A stretch of 32,110 bases of DNA from an uncultured Marinomonas sp. (GTDB lineage: Bacteria > Pseudomonadota > Gammaproteobacteria > Pseudomonadales > Marinomonadaceae): NCBI GenBank assembly GCA_947493575.1, contig CANLRQ010000034.1, forward strand, positions 1 to 32,110, read 5' to 3'. Position numbers and translations under genes: made by a program. Under the pieces are notes generated by a model. It searched no databases. It saw nothing but the letters and a program-made list of their open reading frames with translations, and was not told where the DNA came from. Below, piece after piece: positions 25,214-32,110 of this stretch. Each line of letters starts with the position of its first letter. Within the stretch, counting starts at the first letter, position 1.

Positions 25214-27193
25214 ATGGGTGCAAGCTTATATTCAATTGGATTATCTGGTATACAAGCCAGTAATGCTCTAATTACAACAACAGGGCAAAATACTTCCAAC
25301 GTTAATACTGCAGGCTTTAATCGACAAACTACGATTCTGACTTCTACTTTAAACGGTGGGGTTGCTGTCCGGGATACTGAGCGTGTAGTCGATCAGTTCT
25401 TAAATCAACAGGTTCGAACGGATACGTCAGCAAATCAATATTATGAGAAATACCATCAACTATCATCTACTGCAAATGAGTTAGTAGGTGACCAATCTGT
25501 TTCTTTAAATACTTATCTTGATAAGATGTTTTCTTCATTGCAATCTGCAAACTCTGACCCTACTAACCTAGCAATAAGAGATATTGCTTTTTCAGATATT
25601 ACAAATGCAGTGAGCCAATTTAACGAGTTATCTAGTTTCGTTGAAACTCAAAATGAGTTGGCAAATAATCAGCTTGGATCTGTAATTGATGAAATTAATG
25701 AAATAGCAGGTCAAATTGCGAATTTAAATGAAAAAATATTGGTTCAAGAAACTGTTGGCGGTCGAGTCGCGAACGAATTAAGAGATCAGCAGGAAGAGTT
25801 GGCTAGAGGTATCAGTGAGATGATTGAAGTGAAATTATCTTATGATTCAAATGGCTTAATGGAGCTGCAGTTTAAAAATGGTCAGCCTTTGGTTTTGCAA
25901 GGTGATACTAAGGAGTTGGTCTTATCACCCAATGAGTTGAATCCATCAGAGTATGAATTAAGACTGGACTTCGGGAAATATGATATTGGTTTGACCAATG
26001 ATTCATTAGGAGGGCAGTTAGGCGCTTTAATGGACTATCGGAATGATATGCTAACAGAAATGGATCGACGTTTAGGGCAGCAAGCTATTGTATTAGCAGA
26101 TACTATGAACTCTCAAAATGCTTTAGGTCTAGATTATAATGGCGATTACGGGAAAGATTTATTTTCTCTTGAGGACATACAGATCAATCAGAGCTCTGCT
26201 AATTCCAGTTTATCCCATGATTTAAAAATTCGCCCAGAAGCGGGTAAGTCAGCTGAAATAACGACAGATACCTACAGTTTAACAATGACATCCGCAACGA
26301 CTTTTGATGTTCAAGGGTATGATGCAAATGGCGACTCTAATGGCGTGCTTGTTAGTGTTGATTTGGCAACTGCGGTGCCTTCTGCAGATGGTTATGTGTC
26401 TATCCCCGGTCTTGGTATTGAAGCTCGATTACAAGCAGATCCAAGCATTAATTTTGCAAATGGCGATTTATACCAGTTTACCCCAACAACTGGCGCAGCG
26501 GCTGGACTGTCAACAGCTACAGGAACAGGAGAGCATTTAGCGTTAAATGGGCCTATTGTTGTTTCAAGCTCTCTTTCAAATATTTCAAATGCGAGTATCA
26601 GCCTCTCAGATGTTACTGATGTTGATCCTGCTACTTCTGGTTTTGTGGCTGGTGGTGGTCTTGACCCAGCGGCACCTCATTCAATTCGTTTTACTTTAGC
26701 TGATGAATATGAAGTTCTTGATAGTGGTGGTGCTGTTTTGGCAACGGTTGGTGGTGTTACAAACTACAATAATTTGCTTGAACAAGCAGGGCTAAACACA
26801 GCAGGCTATGATGTATCTATTTCCTCTATTCCTGTACCAGGAGACTCTTTTGAGATGAGCTTTAATTCAGCGGGGACAGGGGATAACTTTAATGGGTTAA
26901 AGCTAGCTGATTTGCAAAATCAGAATTTGATTGAAGGAGGGAGGTCCTATACTCAAAGTTATACCGCAATGGTGACAAATATTGGTAGTCAAACACACTC
27001 CCTAAAGTTGAATATGGATTCTAGTGATACAGTTTTACAGCAAAGCTTAAATAGAAGAGATGAGATATCTGGTGTAAGTATGGATGAAGAGGCGGTTAAA
27101 CTGGTTAGATTCCAGCAATCGTATTCTGCGTCGGCTCAAGTGATTACTGCAGCTAGAGATACATTTCAAACATTATTGAGTGCAGTGAGGTAG
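25214..27193 (+). CDS. flgK: FlgK, hook-filament junction protein 1
   Basis: First junction protein between hook and filament, exported with FlgN. The N-terminal D0 region GASLYSIGLSGIQASNALI, TTGQNTSNVNTAGFNRQTT and the C-terminal EEAVKLVRFQQSYSASAQV, ITAARDTFQTLLS are typical. At 659 residues it is about 110 longer than the E. coli protein. The extra part is in the middle, where two surface segments are seen: one ending IPGLGIEARLQADPSINFA, then NGDLYQF, and another with SIRFTLADEYEVLDSGGAVL and SISSIPVPGDSFEMSFNSAG, the latter like the D2/D3 modules of flagellin-family proteins. A good ribosome-binding site, GAGGTAAG, precedes the ATG. flgL begins 5 bases after the stop. Confidence 0.97.
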   Translation: MGASLYSIGLSGIQASNALITTTGQNTSNVNTAGFNRQTTILTSTLNGGVAVRDTERVVDQFLNQQVRTDTSANQYYEKYHQLSSTANELVGDQSVSLNTYLDKMFSSLQSANSDPTNLAIRDIAFSDITNAVSQFNELSSFVETQNELANNQLGSVIDEINEIAGQIANLNEKILVQETVGGRVANELRDQQEELARGISEMIEVKLSYDSNGLMELQFKNGQPLVLQGDTKELVLSPNELNPSEYELRLDFGKYDIGLTNDSLGGQLGALMDYRNDMLTEMDRRLGQQAIVLADTMNSQNALGLDYNGDYGKDLFSLEDIQINQSSANSSLSHDLKIRPEAGKSAEITTDTYSLTMTSATTFDVQGYDANGDSNGVLVSVDLATAVPSADGYVSIPGLGIEARLQADPSINFANGDLYQFTPTTGAAAGLSTATGTGEHLALNGPIVVSSSLSNISNASISLSDVTDVDPATSGFVAGGGLDPAAPHSIRFTLADEYEVLDSGGAVLATVGGVTNYNNLLEQAGLNTAGYDVSISSIPVPGDSFEMSFNSAGTGDNFNGLKLADLQNQNLIEGGRSYTQSYTAMVTNIGSQTHSLKLNMDSSDTVLQQSLNRRDEISGVSMDEEAVKLVRFQQSYSASAQVITAARDTFQTLLSAVR

Positions 27194-27198
27194 ATGGC

Positions 27199-28419
27199 AT
27201 GAGGATTACAAATAACTTTATCTATCGTCAATCAATTGAAGGGTTAGAAAAAGCAAATGAGCGGTATTTAGATGTAAACCGAAAAATTACCGAACAGTCT
27301 GAAATTGTAAAGCCCAGTGATGACCCTGTAGGGGTTGGTCAGTTGTTGCAGTATGAAGCAAATAATTTACTGTTAGATCAATATTCAAATAATGCTACGT
27401 TAGCAAAAAATAATTTAGAATATCAAGAAGCGTCTCTAGATAGCTTGAAAGGCATTCTGGATAGAATAGATACATTGAGGATTCAGGCTGAAAACTCTGC
27501 TAACGATCAAGTTGATTTAGATTCAATTGCTGAGGAACTGGAGTCTTTAGTATTGTCATCGGCTGATTTAATGAATTCAAAAGGAGCGGATGGTAAATAC
27601 GTTTTCGCTGGTTTTGATTCGGATACTCCTCCTTTTCAAAGGCAAACAGACGGCTCCTATATATTCCAAGGAGACGAAGGGGTAGTGCGTTCACAATTAT
27701 CAGAAACGGTAATTATCGATGTGTCTCATTCAGGAAAAGAAATTTTTGAGGCCGCTAGAGTGAGAAATGATTTTACGGGGGCTGTGACCGCTGGCCCAGC
27801 TACTCTAGGTCAAGTTAGGGTGGGTGATCAGGGAGCGTTTGATGTATTTGTTGCTAATAATTATGATGCGATTACTCCGATAAATAATCAATATACTCTT
27901 ACTACTGTTGCAGGGGCTCCGGATACTTTTAATGTTGTAGATTCTGGTGCCAATGTGGTTGCTTCTGGGGATTATACGTCTGGTCAGCCAATGAAATTTT
28001 TAGGTATGGAAGTTGCGTTAAATGGTGTTGCAGGTAGTTCAGTGAGCTTATCTCTTAATCCTCCTTCACGTGATAATATTCTCAATCAGATGAATAGTTT
28101 TATCGGCACTTTAAGAGATGAATCTCTGACAATAAAAGAAAAAGAGTTTGCTTTTAGAGATGCAGCAGTCAGTATCGATAATACTTTAGAAACAATGGGT
28201 ATTGCTAGATCTGCTATTGGTGCTCGACTAAATACAATCACTCAAGTAGAAAATTACAGTGCTACTGCAAAGATAACCAACCAAACAGCTCAAAATTCTA
28301 TTTCAGGACTAAACTTACCTGCAGCATCGGCTGAGTTGGCATTGGCTCAACAGGCAATAGATGCTTCACAACTTTTATTTACAAGAGTCACTAATCTTTC
28401 ATTATTTAATGTGCTATAG
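27199..28419 (+). CDS. flgL: FlgL, hook-filament junction protein 3
   Basis: Second junction protein, joining FlgK to flagellin. The N-terminus MRITNNFIYRQSIEGLEKAN and SEIVKPSDDPVGVGQLLQYE, and the C-terminus with LALAQQAIDASQLLFTRVTN, LSLFNVL, match the flagellin-like D0/D1 ends. At 406 residues it is about 90 longer than in E. coli. The added middle (about 195-292) has QYTLTTVAGAPDTFNVVDSG and MEVALNGVAGSSVSLSLNPP, a beta-rich module of the same kind as in FlgK. It is translationally linked to flgK by a 5-base gap. The next gene starts 8 bases later, so the transcript probably continues. Confidence 0.96.
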   Translation: MRITNNFIYRQSIEGLEKANERYLDVNRKITEQSEIVKPSDDPVGVGQLLQYEANNLLLDQYSNNATLAKNNLEYQEASLDSLKGILDRIDTLRIQAENSANDQVDLDSIAEELESLVLSSADLMNSKGADGKYVFAGFDSDTPPFQRQTDGSYIFQGDEGVVRSQLSETVIIDVSHSGKEIFEAARVRNDFTGAVTAGPATLGQVRVGDQGAFDVFVANNYDAITPINNQYTLTTVAGAPDTFNVVDSGANVVASGDYTSGQPMKFLGMEVALNGVAGSSVSLSLNPPSRDNILNQMNSFIGTLRDESLTIKEKEFAFRDAAVSIDNTLETMGIARSAIGARLNTITQVENYSATAKITNQTAQNSISGLNLPAASAELALAQQAIDASQLLFTRVTNLSLFNVL

Positions 28420-28427
28420 GTATGTGA

Positions 28428-29975
28428 ATGTCATCATTTAATGTTGATTTATGTTTCGGTGTTGATATTTCTTTTGATTACTTCGATGTAGATCTGCTTT
28501 TAGATGCATTACAAATCAATTCTGAGATTAAGAATAGTAAAAGAATTTTGCTGCTTGTTAAGGAGCATGGAAAAAAGCATAGAATCATTCAAATTGCTAA
28601 GCGACAAATGGCGTTGGACATTGTCAAAGTTGCTTTAGATAAAGGTGTTATGCCGTATGATTCTTACTTTCATGAAAAGACTACTTTGTCATCATCTGCT
28701 GATCGTCAATACGATGCGGAAGAGCGGTTGTTGCAAATTTGTTTGTCAATCTCTATAGGGAAATCAATTAAGGGGCTTCGCAAGTTAGAAGGTAGCCATA
28801 ATACAAAAGAATTGAGAGCTATGTCAGGTAAAGGGCGAAGCTTATTTCGGTACTTCCGTTCAATTTTAAATGATCATACTCGCAGTTTTATTTTAGCTTT
28901 TAAAGAAGGTGTGAGTGCTAGTGAGCTCGATTCAATTAACGATTTATCCTCTAGTTCGGAGGTTGATGTTAGTAGTAAGGAGAGAGTAGAGCCTCAAAAA
29001 AATAAATACCCTCTCTTGACTAAGCAAGTTAAGTTGTCAGAATTTGTGGATGAAATTGTAAGGGCAAATATATTATTTAATGAAGGGCAGACTTTACTTA
29101 AGGATCAAGTAAGTCATATGAAAGTAGGGGCTCCTTTTGATGTTCCTGTGTTGCAGAAGTATTGCCATCAACTTATTAAATCCTATGATAGAAACCCTTT
29201 TGCATTGCTCTCATTACGTCATGTTAAGGATAGCGACTCTTATTTATTGCAGCACCTTTTGAGTTCTGCTGTATTAGGAATTCATTTTGCTCGAGTGATT
29301 GGTTTATCTGAATCATATGTTGCAGCTATTGCACTGGGTGGGTTGCTGTTTGATATTGGCCGTTTTCGCTTGCCTGAAGCGTTATCGTCTAAGGTTGAGA
29401 AGTTAACTCAAACGGAATCTGATTTATTTCGTAAGCATATTGATTTTGCTCTTAGTGTTGTGAAAAACTCCGATGGTTTGGTGAAATTGATTTATCAAAT
29501 GGTAAGTGATCATCATGAAAAGATTGATGGAACTGGCTACCCTGCTGGAAAGCAAGATGAGGAAATTTCTATTTATGGAAAAATGGCTGCAATAATTGAT
29601 GCTTATGATGCAATGACATCAGAGCAGCAGCATAAAGCATCTATGGGACCTGTTAAAGCTTGCGCTCGTTTGGTAAAAGAGTCGGGTTTGGCTTTTGATA
29701 AAAAACTCGTCGAAACATTTGTTAAAAGTATGGGGGAGTATCCTGTTGGATCTTGTGTCTCTCTATCCAATGGTCGTATCGGTTTTGTGATTACTTTAAA
29801 CAAACATAATCAACCTTCATTGGTTAGACAGGTTTTTAGTGTTACTCAAAATGCTTTTATTCCTGTAACGGATATCTCTGTTGATAGTTCGAGCTCTAAG
29901 CGGAGTGATGTAACTATTCTTTCCGAAATGAACCCACAGGATCATGGTATTCAGTTCATTAATCATCTGATTTGA
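28428..29975 (+). CDS. HD-GYP-like protein with a degenerate HD motif
   Basis: Probable cyclic-di-GMP-related protein. Residues about 255-430 resemble an HD-GYP domain: HHEKIDGTGYP (362-372) is the intact GYP block, DAYDAMTS (391-398) is the usual next segment and His276 could be the first ligand. The expected L-L-H-D-I-G-K motif reads LLFDIGR, so the HD histidine is Phe308. That histidine is a metal ligand and catalytic in active enzymes, so activity as a phosphodiesterase is doubtful; binding or regulation is possible. The N-terminal 250 residues are not recognised and have no membrane segment. It begins 8 bases after flgL, suggesting co-expression with the junction genes. Confidence 0.75.
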   Translation: MSSFNVDLCFGVDISFDYFDVDLLLDALQINSEIKNSKRILLLVKEHGKKHRIIQIAKRQMALDIVKVALDKGVMPYDSYFHEKTTLSSSADRQYDAEERLLQICLSISIGKSIKGLRKLEGSHNTKELRAMSGKGRSLFRYFRSILNDHTRSFILAFKEGVSASELDSINDLSSSSEVDVSSKERVEPQKNKYPLLTKQVKLSEFVDEIVRANILFNEGQTLLKDQVSHMKVGAPFDVPVLQKYCHQLIKSYDRNPFALLSLRHVKDSDSYLLQHLLSSAVLGIHFARVIGLSESYVAAIALGGLLFDIGRFRLPEALSSKVEKLTQTESDLFRKHIDFALSVVKNSDGLVKLIYQMVSDHHEKIDGTGYPAGKQDEEISIYGKMAAIIDAYDAMTSEQQHKASMGPVKACARLVKESGLAFDKKLVETFVKSMGEYPVGSCVSLSNGRIGFVITLNKHNQPSLVRQVFSVTQNAFIPVTDISVDSSSSKRSDVTILSEMNPQDHGIQFINHLI

Positions 29976-30117
29976 TTTTTCTTTCCTAATAATATCTTCG
30001 TTTTAAAAATAGTCACTTATTACGGCTTAGCTGTAGATGCTTTTCTTATTTGGGTGAGGCGTTTTTAGACGGTGTAACAAACCGTATTATGACTCGAAAG
30101 GAAATAGGTTGGAGGAA

Positions 30118-30153
30118 GGCGCCTTTGTCTAATGGGGTATTTACAAAGGCGCC
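30118..30153. repeat. GC-rich inverted repeat
   Basis: GGCGCCTTTGT (30118-30128) and ACAAAGGCGCC (30143-30153) make a perfect 11-bp stem with a 14-base loop, 142 bases after the HD-GYP-like stop. It may be a terminator for the long flg transcript, but the downstream sequence AGAAAAGG has no T run. Confidence 0.5.
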
Positions 30154-30190
30154 AGAAAAGGATGATTAAAGCGGAGGCATTAAAAATCCA

Positions 30191-30217
30191 ATATGTATTT
30201 TATATTCTAATACATAT
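30191..30217. repeat. AT-rich inverted repeat
   Basis: ATATGTATT (30191-30199) and AATACATAT (30209-30217) are perfect arms around 9 bases. The stem is AT-only except one G-C pair and could be a weak hairpin or a protein-binding site. Confidence 0.4.
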
Positions 30218-30467
30218 CTATTTATTAGCATTAATTGTGCCAAATTTATAATTAAACTGGTTGAGAATCAATTTAATCATTGATTTTTGCTGTTCAAGGG
30301 GCGGTGTACTAGAATTATTAAAGGTGTTAAGTTTATAACGAGCTGTTTTGGATGTTATTGGAAGCCTAATATAGTTAGCCGTTGTGGTAAATTCTTAGAA
30401 AGAGGTATTTTTTTGCCGCCGAAGCGTCTGTTTTTGGCTTTATGAAGTAGGAGGTGGCAACTTTAAT

Positions 30468-30494
30468 TAAAGTTTAGCTTCCCTTGGGCGATAA
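30468..30494 (+). promoter_or_regulatory. Sigma-28 (FliA) promoter upstream of flaG
   Basis: TAAAGTTT (30468-30475), 11 bases, GGCGATAA (30487-30494) matches the sigma-28 consensus TAAAGTTT-N11-GCCGATAA at 15 of 16 positions. Predicted start is near 30501, which leaves a leader of about 190 bases before the flaG ATG, unusually long, and includes two palindromes. Flagellin genes usually have such promoters. Confidence 0.8.
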
Positions 30495-30626
30495 GGTTTT
30501 AGATAGATATATAATTCCGCTTAATAAAGTTGTTGTTGGGTAGGGGTATTCCACACTGACTTTAAATAGTGGTAAAACGGAGGCTATTTTTATCATACTA
30601 AAAGTATGTATATCATTAGTGTACTT

Positions 30627-30655
30627 AACACTAGATTAATCTAGTGTTGTATTTT
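30627..30655 (+). terminator. Perfect palindrome with a short T run inside the flaG leader
   Basis: AACACTAGAT (30627-30636), TA, ATCTAGTGTT (30639-30648) is perfectly symmetric and is followed by GTATTTTT. It resembles an intrinsic terminator or attenuator lying 40 bases before flaG. The stem is AT-rich, so it is weak; an operator is the alternative. A smaller palindrome, CATACT-AAA-AGTATG, lies at 30594-30608. Confidence 0.45.
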
Positions 30656-30694
30656 TAATTGTATAAAGTGCCATTTGGGTCTTTTGGAGGGGGT

Positions 30695-31162
30695 ATGAAA
30701 AGCATTGATGGAGTGAATCGTTTTAATGAAATTGGAGCTTTGACAGCACCTTTAAATTTAAAAAAGAGTGTTGAAGGTACGCCTCAAAAAGAGGTAGATA
30801 AAATTGGGTTAAGTACGGATAAAAGAGTTAAAGAGGAAGTACGTGTTGATAAAAGAGTTGAAGAGGAAGTAAGTGCTGAGGAAAGGGATAAAGAGAGTAC
30901 TAAAGAAAACCAAGAGAAAGTGATTGATGAGCTCAAGCAAAATTTATCTCGATTAAATCAATACATACCAGTTACTTCGACAAACTTGGTATTTGAGTTT
31001 GATGAGCAAGATTCGTCACCTTTTATTAAAGTGTTTGATAAAGAAAGTAATGAGATTATAAGAGAAATACCATCAAAAGAGTTTCGAGAGATAGCTAAAG
31101 CCTTAGGTGAGTTTGCTGAAAAGTTAGAAAAGAAAGGTGTTTTATTAGATGAGACAGTATGA
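30695..31162 (+). CDS. flaG: FlaG family flagellar protein
   Basis: FlaG proteins affect filament length in polar flagella; their mechanism is not settled. The C-terminal 80 residues are typical: LVFEFDEQDSSPFIKVFDKE followed by SNEIIREIPSKEFREIAKAL, with the conserved V-x-D-x-x-x-x-E-I-I-R-x-I-P pattern. The N-terminal half is charged, low-complexity and contains a tandem repeat of DKRV(K/E)EEV (codons within 30818-30877). ATG 30695 is chosen because GGAGGGGGT lies directly before it; an upstream TTG at 30659 has no ribosome-binding site. The length of 155 residues is normal to slightly long. Confidence 0.93.
   Translation: MKSIDGVNRFNEIGALTAPLNLKKSVEGTPQKEVDKIGLSTDKRVKEEVRVDKRVEEEVSAEERDKESTKENQEKVIDELKQNLSRLNQYIPVTSTNLVFEFDEQDSSPFIKVFDKESNEIIREIPSKEFREIAKALGEFAEKLEKKGVLLDETV
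30818..30877 (+). repeat. 30-bp in-frame tandem repeat inside flaG
   Basis: Units 30818-30847 and 30848-30877 differ at only 4 positions and start GATAAAAGAGTT. They encode two copies of a ten-residue DKRV(K/E)EEV block. A third, decayed copy may follow. Copy number could vary between strains. Confidence 0.75.
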
Positions 31163-31302
31163 CTTTTACAAAATCGGATAAGCACTTATATTGTGTTTGA
31201 TGTTTTATCGTGTTGAGTATGAGTGTTTATGGGGTCTTAATATTGGTTCCATTGTTTTATGTTTATGTATGCTCTTCTAGGGCAACAGATATAGGTTTAG
31301 TT

Positions 31303-31731
31303 ATGTATAACCCCAAAGTTAAGAATTATCAAAAAGAAGCGTTGAAGATGAGAATAGCGGGAGCAGACCGTTACGAAGTGATTCAAATGTTGATGGAAGG
31401 AGCGATAGAGAAGATGGTTATGGCAAAGGTAACCATTGAAAGTGAAAATCTTGAAGCAAAAAGTGATTTTCTATCTAAGGCTTCATCTATTCTAATTGCT
31501 TTAAGAGAGTGCTTGGATTTTGATGTTGCTGGTGATGTGGCTGAAAATCTATATGCTTTGTATTCTTACATGGTTGATCGCTTAATCGAGGCAAACCTGA
31601 AAAATGATACTGCTATTGTTGATGAGGTTATAGCTCTTATAAGAGAAATAAAATCTGCATGGGATGAAATTCCTCATGAGGTGCGTGAAAAAACATTGAT
31701 TGAAAATGGTATGGATGCAAATGTTAACTGA
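31303..31731 (+). CDS. fliS: FliS, flagellin export chaperone
   Basis: Cytoplasmic chaperone that binds the C-terminal end of flagellin before export. The family start MYNPKVKNYQKEALKMRI is seen at ATG 31303. Helical blocks DRYEVIQMLMEGAIEKMVMA and LRECLDFDVAGDVAENLYAL, then YSYMVDRLIEANLKND, follow as expected. An earlier in-frame start at 31210 would add a hydrophobic leader (VLILVPLFYVYV) not found in FliS, so it is rejected. The length of 142 residues is normal. fliD, usually between flaG and fliS, is missing here. The fliT-like gene overlaps its end. Confidence 0.93.
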   Translation: MYNPKVKNYQKEALKMRIAGADRYEVIQMLMEGAIEKMVMAKVTIESENLEAKSDFLSKASSILIALRECLDFDVAGDVAENLYALYSYMVDRLIEANLKNDTAIVDEVIALIREIKSAWDEIPHEVREKTLIENGMDANVN

Positions 31732-32020
31732 TCAGCTTGCTAAAATTCACTGTTTATTACAGGATCTAGAAAAAGCAATTGATGAGATTGATGTTGATAA
31801 AGCAAAGGGAATAATTTCCTCTTTTCAAACTGAAATAGAAAGGGTATTTGAAACCCCTTCTGAGTTGAAAAAAAATCAGTATCAGTCTATACAAGACTGT
31901 TTAGATGGCTTTGATGGTCTGATATCTAAAGTGAATAAAAGCAAGAAAAATACAGGGAATGAGCTAGGAGGAATTTTGAATGTTAAGAAAAAGCTAAAGG
32001 CTTATAAAAATGCTAAATAA
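31715..32020 (+). CDS. FliT-like small helical protein
   Basis: Short, charged, all-helical protein of about 101 residues encoded directly after fliS and overlapping it by 17 bases in another frame. In many flagellar loci this slot holds FliT, the chaperone of the filament cap FliD, or a FliT-like homologue; size, helical character and position all fit, but sequence conservation is too low to be certain. Possible starts are ATG 31715 and ATG 31721; neither has a strong ribosome-binding site, and the overlap suggests translational coupling. The lysine-rich end NVKKKLKAYKNAK is plain. Confidence 0.6.
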   Translation: MQMLTDQLAKIHCLLQDLEKAIDEIDVDKAKGIISSFQTEIERVFETPSELKKNQYQSIQDCLDGFDGLISKVNKSKKNTGNELGGILNVKKKLKAYKNAK

Positions 32021-32101
32021 TTGCTTTGTTGCTGAGACTGTAACTAATTTTGTGTAACTACCCATCACAACATACTCTATAAAGAGTTTAAGGATAGGTA
32101 G

Positions 32102-32110
32102 ATGCAAATG
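32102..32110 (+). CDS. Likely start of the next gene (truncated by window edge)
   Basis: AAGGA (32090-32094) lies 7 bases before ATG 32102, followed by CAA ATG to the window end. In related polar-flagellum loci a FleQ/FlrA-type regulator gene often follows fliS-fliT, but three codons give no evidence for identity. An ACTCT-ATAA-AGAGT short hairpin lies just upstream. Confidence 0.45.

Larger units (their letters stand above)
29976..30658. other. Long gene-free region between the HD-GYP-like gene and flaG
   Basis: No open frame of convincing length is present. It holds a GC-rich hairpin (30118-30153), an AT-rich inverted repeat (30191-30217), a strong sigma-28 promoter (30468-30494) and two further palindromes (30594-30608 and 30627-30648). 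A 26-codon frame at 30089-30169 lacks a ribosome-binding site. In related bacteria a flagellin gene often occupies the position before flaG; none is here. Confidence 0.6.

Noticed and set aside
30089..30169. 26-codon ORF crossing the GC-rich hairpin
   Set aside because: There is no ribosome-binding site and the two hairpin arms simply encode KAP-like echoes of one another, so it is probably not a gene.
31210..31302. Hydrophobic N-terminal extension of FliS
   Set aside because: FliS proteins begin at MYNP and are cytoplasmic. The extension lacks family support.
1..32110. CRISPR arrays, insertion sequences, toxin-antitoxin or phage genes
   Set aside because: No regular direct-repeat/spacer array, transposase, integrase or phage structural protein was seen anywhere in the window.

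Overview
The window looks like chromosome of a moderately AT-rich, polarly flagellated marine gammaproteobacterium. A Marinomonas-like member of the Oceanospirillales is my best guess. The basis is the flgAMN / cheV-cheR-flgBCDEFGHIJKL layout typical of Pseudomonas-, Vibrio- and Marinomonas-type polar flagella, the trpD-trpC-osmC order resembling pseudomonads, and the protein sequences themselves. The genus is inference; no marker gene fixes it.

Layout. (1) 1-451: no convincing intact gene; a possible C-terminal tail of an upstream gene, a possible hydrolase remnant on the minus strand and a dyad-symmetric sequence. (2) 497-5655, plus strand: a compact four-gene cluster of sulfotransferase-like protein, phosphohexomutase, SapC-family protein and GT4 glycosyltransferase, probably making or decorating a surface glycan. 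(3) 5791-8107, plus strand: trpD and trpC without trpG, then a YhfA-type OsmC protein, ending in a strong hairpin. (4) 8179-12987, minus strand: five very tightly packed genes (DedA, ATP-grasp ligase, OlsF-like double acyltransferase, DinB-like protein, NRDE/TANGO2 protein). This looks like an uncharacterised membrane-lipid or aminolipid operon and is the most interesting accessory unit here. A tRNA-Arg(CCT) lies just upstream on the same strand. (5) 13305-14960, minus strand: flgA, flgM, flgN, with a clear sigma-28 promoter in front of flgM. (6) 15088-16895, plus strand: cheV and cheR. (7) 17229-28419, plus strand: flgB to flgL, coding for the rod, hook, P/L rings and hook-filament junction. 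A near-consensus sigma-54 promoter precedes flgB, and overlapping sigma-54-like and sigma-28-like sites precede flgK. (8) 28428-29975: an HD-GYP-like protein with a broken HD motif. (9) 29976-30694: a long gene-free stretch with several hairpins and a sigma-28 promoter. (10) 30695-32020: flaG, fliS and a fliT-like gene. A ribosome-binding site and ATG at the very end probably start the next gene.

How the parts work together. The sigma-54 promoter in front of flgB would drive the hook-basal-body genes as a middle class. When the hook is complete FlgM is exported and sigma-28 is freed, which then feeds flgM itself, flgKL and the flaG region. FlgN chaperones FlgK and FlgL; FliS and FliT chaperone flagellin and cap protein. 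No flagellin gene and no fliD is present, although a flagellin-type promoter and the flaG-fliS-fliT frame are. CheV and CheR link the locus to chemotaxis. The front glycan cluster could supply flagellin or surface glycosylation, but nothing in the sequence proves that link.
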